Of a stretch of DNA of 64,000 nt, positions 62,154-64,000 are shown in pieces. Below the pieces are notes generated by a model. That model was given only the letters and a program-made list of their open reading frames with translations, was not told the DNA's origin and searched no databases. Position 1 is the stretch's first letter; every line of letters begins with the position of its first letter. This stretch comes from Vavraia culicis subsp. floridensis (taxonomy: Eukaryota; Microsporidia; Pleistophoridae). The DNA lies in the NCBI RefSeq assembly GCF_000192795.1, contig NW_007360613.1, positions 62,001 through 126,000 of the forward strand, read 5' to 3'. The position numbers and the translations under genes were made by a program.

Positions 62154-63002
62154 TCATTCACCCAGCTCAGCCCGAATATTCTGCGCGATATCCGTGAACA
62201 GACCGTCATAGATCAAACCACTATCAGCATGCATACCCACCATCTTTGTACACTCCATGCCGCCCAAATATCGTATATTTCTCGCCATGCATTCCGTTTC
62301 CACGCTGAGTGTGCCCATAGGCACTCTGCACCCACATTCACACACAAATTCTTTCATATTCTCGATCACTCCCAGCACGCCAATCCGTGCCTTCTCACAG
62401 AAATCGATTTGTCTTGCAAGATCATTCATGGAGAGCACGCTCGGCGTTGTTACGAGCACGCACGACATTTTAAGATAGTTGGAAATGAACAGGTGCTCGT
62501 CTGTGATACCCGGCGGCGTGTCAATCACGATGTACGTGTAGGCGGTAAAATCGCAGTTCCTGAGCACATCAAGCAAAAACTCATTTACGAAGGATGAGTC
62601 ATCCAAGTACTCCAAGCAATTGCCATCATTGGCGTGATACGCGCTCACAACACCCATATCTGTGCCTTTCACGCGCACGGGCACGAACTTGTCCCGTACA
62701 TTCGTTATGATTTCATCTTCTGTGCCGCTCATCTTTGCAATGGACGGTCCGCTTACATCGAAGTCAAGCACACAGCAGCTCTTCAGTGCGTTCGCTATCA
62801 TCATGCACACTGTACTCTTACCGACTCCTCCCTTTCCGCTCATTACGGCCAATATTTTCTTTCCATCCACGTTTCGGGCAATTTGAGATTTGTGAATGTG
62901 CGTATTATCGGTCTTCTGCTGGCAGTACGTGCTGTTGGGACAGGATGCACATGCTGGTGCCTGTCCTGCACTGTCAGAATGTATTCCTGGGCACTGTGAC
63001 AT
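62154..63002 (-). CDS. NBP35: cytosolic Fe-S cluster assembly scaffold NBP35 (NUBP1)
   Basis: P-loop NTPase that builds Fe4S4 clusters for cytosolic and nuclear proteins in the CIA pathway. Read from ATG 63002, which abuts CCCC, it has 282 residues; an ATG at 63059 in the same frame would add 19. The N-terminal ferredoxin-like motif C4-x13-C18-x2-C21-x5-C27 (CPGIHSDSAGQ, CASCPN) identifies NBP35 against CFD1. The deviant Walker A is SGKGGVGKST (56-64), followed by DFDVSGPS and VIDTPPGITDEH. The C-terminal bridging-cluster site, normally C-x2-C, reads C-E-C-G-C here, so the ligand spacing is altered. The protein ends shortly after, as is typical. Confidence 0.93.
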   Translation of the reverse strand: MSQCPGIHSDSAGQAPACASCPNSTYCQQKTDNTHIHKSQIARNVDGKKILAVMSGKGGVGKSTVCMMIANALKSCCVLDFDVSGPSIAKMSGTEDEIITNVRDKFVPVRVKGTDMGVVSAYHANDGNCLEYLDDSSFVNEFLLDVLRNCDFTAYTYIVIDTPPGITDEHLFISNYLKMSCVLVTTPSVLSMNDLARQIDFCEKARIGVLGVIENMKEFVCECGCRVPMGTLSVETECMARNIRYLGGMECTKMVGMHADSGLIYDGLFTDIAQNIRAELGE

Positions 63003-63006
63003 GGGG
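63003..63006 (-). promoter_or_regulatory. CCCC start signal of NBP35
   Basis: Minus-strand CCCC directly before ATG 63002. It favours this start over ATG 63059. Confidence 0.5.
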
Positions 63007-63707
63007 TTCCGCTCTGGCATTCGAATTTCAACGCATGGGCATGCGCATTTTGGTACCATTTCGTTTGTCAAGTGCCACCAACGAATGCATCAGCTGTGTG
63101 TGGCAGACAGAGCAAAGTTTTTTGAACCTCCTGTAGCGCTACACAAAGCATTAGCAGTTTTTACGATTGATGAGCGTATCGTGGTACCGTAAAATGAAAA
63201 ATGTACTACTGCATCACTTTTTACGCAGAAAAAAATGTTAAATCGCTGATACCACAAATTTTATGCGATTCCCAACAAAAATGGTCTTGCCGGTCCGTTT
63301 GTTGCTCCTGGCACGATCAAATAATTTACTCAGCGCTACAAATGCACGCTGTGTTCGTACTGCGCTATTTCTTGTGGTACCTAGCCGGAAGAGCAGTTCA
63401 ATTGAAATGAACCGTTCTCTTGAAGAGAATCACGCTTTGTTCCACATAAATTTGTGCAATAGCACAGATACAAACATTTCCTGCCGTACTGTCATAAATT
63501 TGGGCCGCTCAGCAATCCTTTCCTCGGCCAAGGGAAGAATGTTGAACTGTCTGATGTGAATAGTACGCCTCATACATGTAAGTGCGTTTAATTCGTTGTA
63601 GTACGATGTTCTATCTGGTGTTGACATTGTAGGATCGCTCTTCAACGCAACTTGGCCATCTTTGACCGGTGTATAACGAATTTTAATTTTTAACCCAGAA
63701 CCGCAAA
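63007..63707. other. divergent intergenic stretch with one small ORF
   Basis: Holds the 65-codon minus-strand ORF at 63430-63627. An overlapping plus-strand frame (63263-63559) looks less protein-like. Confidence 0.45.
63430..63627 (-). CDS. small ORF of 65 codons, unknown
   Basis: ATG 63627 to TGA. The product (MSTPDRTSYYNELNALTCMR at its start) is charged, helical-looking and balanced in composition, unlike the chance frames nearby. No family recognised and no CCC. It would be divergent from the TSR1/BMS1-like gene with about 80 bp between starts. Confidence 0.4.
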   Translation of the reverse strand: MSTPDRTSYYNELNALTCMRRTIHIRQFNILPLAEERIAERPKFMTVRQEMFVSVLLHKFMWNKA

Positions 63708-64000
63708 ATGAGTACCAAAAAGAAGAACAGCAAAACAAAACAAAAGATTAAAAGTACAAAAAGAAGCAGCGATCCTGTAAAAAAGGACAGCGCACTTTTG
63801 AACGGGCCGCTTCCCAAACAAAATAATTCAAAAAATACGGTGGAAAGGCACAACCGCACTGATAACGTGGTGTTGGATCTAAACGAGCAAGTAATACAAA
63901 ACATGAAGTACAAGGATGCTGCGCCGTCTATAATAACATTGATTGGTCCGTCTGTGCTCTGCACGAATTTGCTCCGGTCGATTACCACGATTTTGTACAA
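63708..64000 (+). CDS. TSR1/BMS1-like ribosome biogenesis protein, N-terminal fragment (runs off window)
   Basis: ATG 63708 opens a frame still open at the window end (97 codons). The first 50 residues are Lys/Ser/Asn-rich and basic, like nucleolar proteins. They are followed by a region ending APSIITLIGPSVLCTNLLRS, which sits where TSR1 and BMS1 have the first strand and (degenerate or true) P-loop of their GTPase domain. The absence of GKS/T after the GP favours TSR1, whose loop is degenerate, over BMS1. A CCC lies 12-14 bases before the ATG. Identification is tentative because most of the gene is outside. Confidence 0.45.
   Translation, partial: MSTKKKNSKTKQKIKSTKRSSDPVKKDSALLNGPLPKQNNSKNTVERHNRTDNVVLDLNEQVIQNMKYKDAAPSIITLIGPSVLCTNLLRSITTILY

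Noticed and set aside
1..64000. CRISPR arrays, bacterial operons, rRNA genes and virus-derived genes
   Set aside because: None seen: no regularly spaced repeats, no rRNA signature text and no viral polymerase or capsid motifs in the frames read.

Overview
The window reads as a contig from a microsporidian (obligate intracellular fungal-lineage parasite). The case rests on three things. (1) Compact, intronless, short versions of conserved eukaryotic proteins (RPT1, RSA4, SIN3, ERO1, NBP35, uL11, SNAPC3, hexokinase). (2) A CCC trinucleotide a few bases before the start codon of twelve of them, a known microsporidian start-proximal signal. (3) Many short secreted proteins with no clear outside relatives. 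Gene density is low for the group (about 30 genes in 64 kb, with AT-rich gaps up to 3.9 kb), as in the larger genomes of the Trachipleistophora/Vavraia type. The genus is an inference, not proven. Layout: 1.7-14 kb holds aminopeptidase P, an E6AP-like HECT ligase with an AZUL zinc domain, a PGS1-type phosphatidyltransferase, the proteasome ATPase RPT1 and ERO1. 15.6-20.5 kb holds two unknown membrane proteins, a coiled-coil gene interrupted by an apparent one-base frameshift, and ribosomal protein uL11. 21.8-31.6 kb holds four secreted ricin-B-lectin-like (beta-trefoil) genes with FHIT and RSA4/Notchless between them. A 3.9 kb empty stretch follows. 35.5-49.2 kb holds SIN3, a USP-type deubiquitinase that appears to carry a signal peptide, hexokinase, a secreted helical protein and a DYRK/YAK-type kinase. 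50.3-59.6 kb holds an RBL relic, two more RBL genes, a second helical protein, a WD40-like protein, SNAPC3 and a third secreted helical protein. 61-64 kb holds a CTR-type copper transporter, the Fe-S scaffold NBP35, a small ORF, and the start of a TSR1/BMS1-like gene running off the right edge. How the genes fit together: the housekeeping genes cover protein turnover (HECT, RPT1, USP, aminopeptidase), ribosome assembly (RSA4, uL11, TSR1/BMS1-like), transcription (SIN3, SNAPC3), ER oxidative folding (ERO1), Fe-S and copper metabolism (NBP35, CTR), phospholipid synthesis (PGS1) and glycolytic entry (hexokinase). Between them lies a set of up to eleven predicted secreted proteins: six RBL paralogues plus one relic, two paralogous helical proteins sharing a PIIPQ...FPDP core, one unrelated helical protein, and the USP. 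These are the best candidates here for undescribed host-interface, spore-coat or polar-tube biology. All names come from motifs read by eye; no database search was possible.
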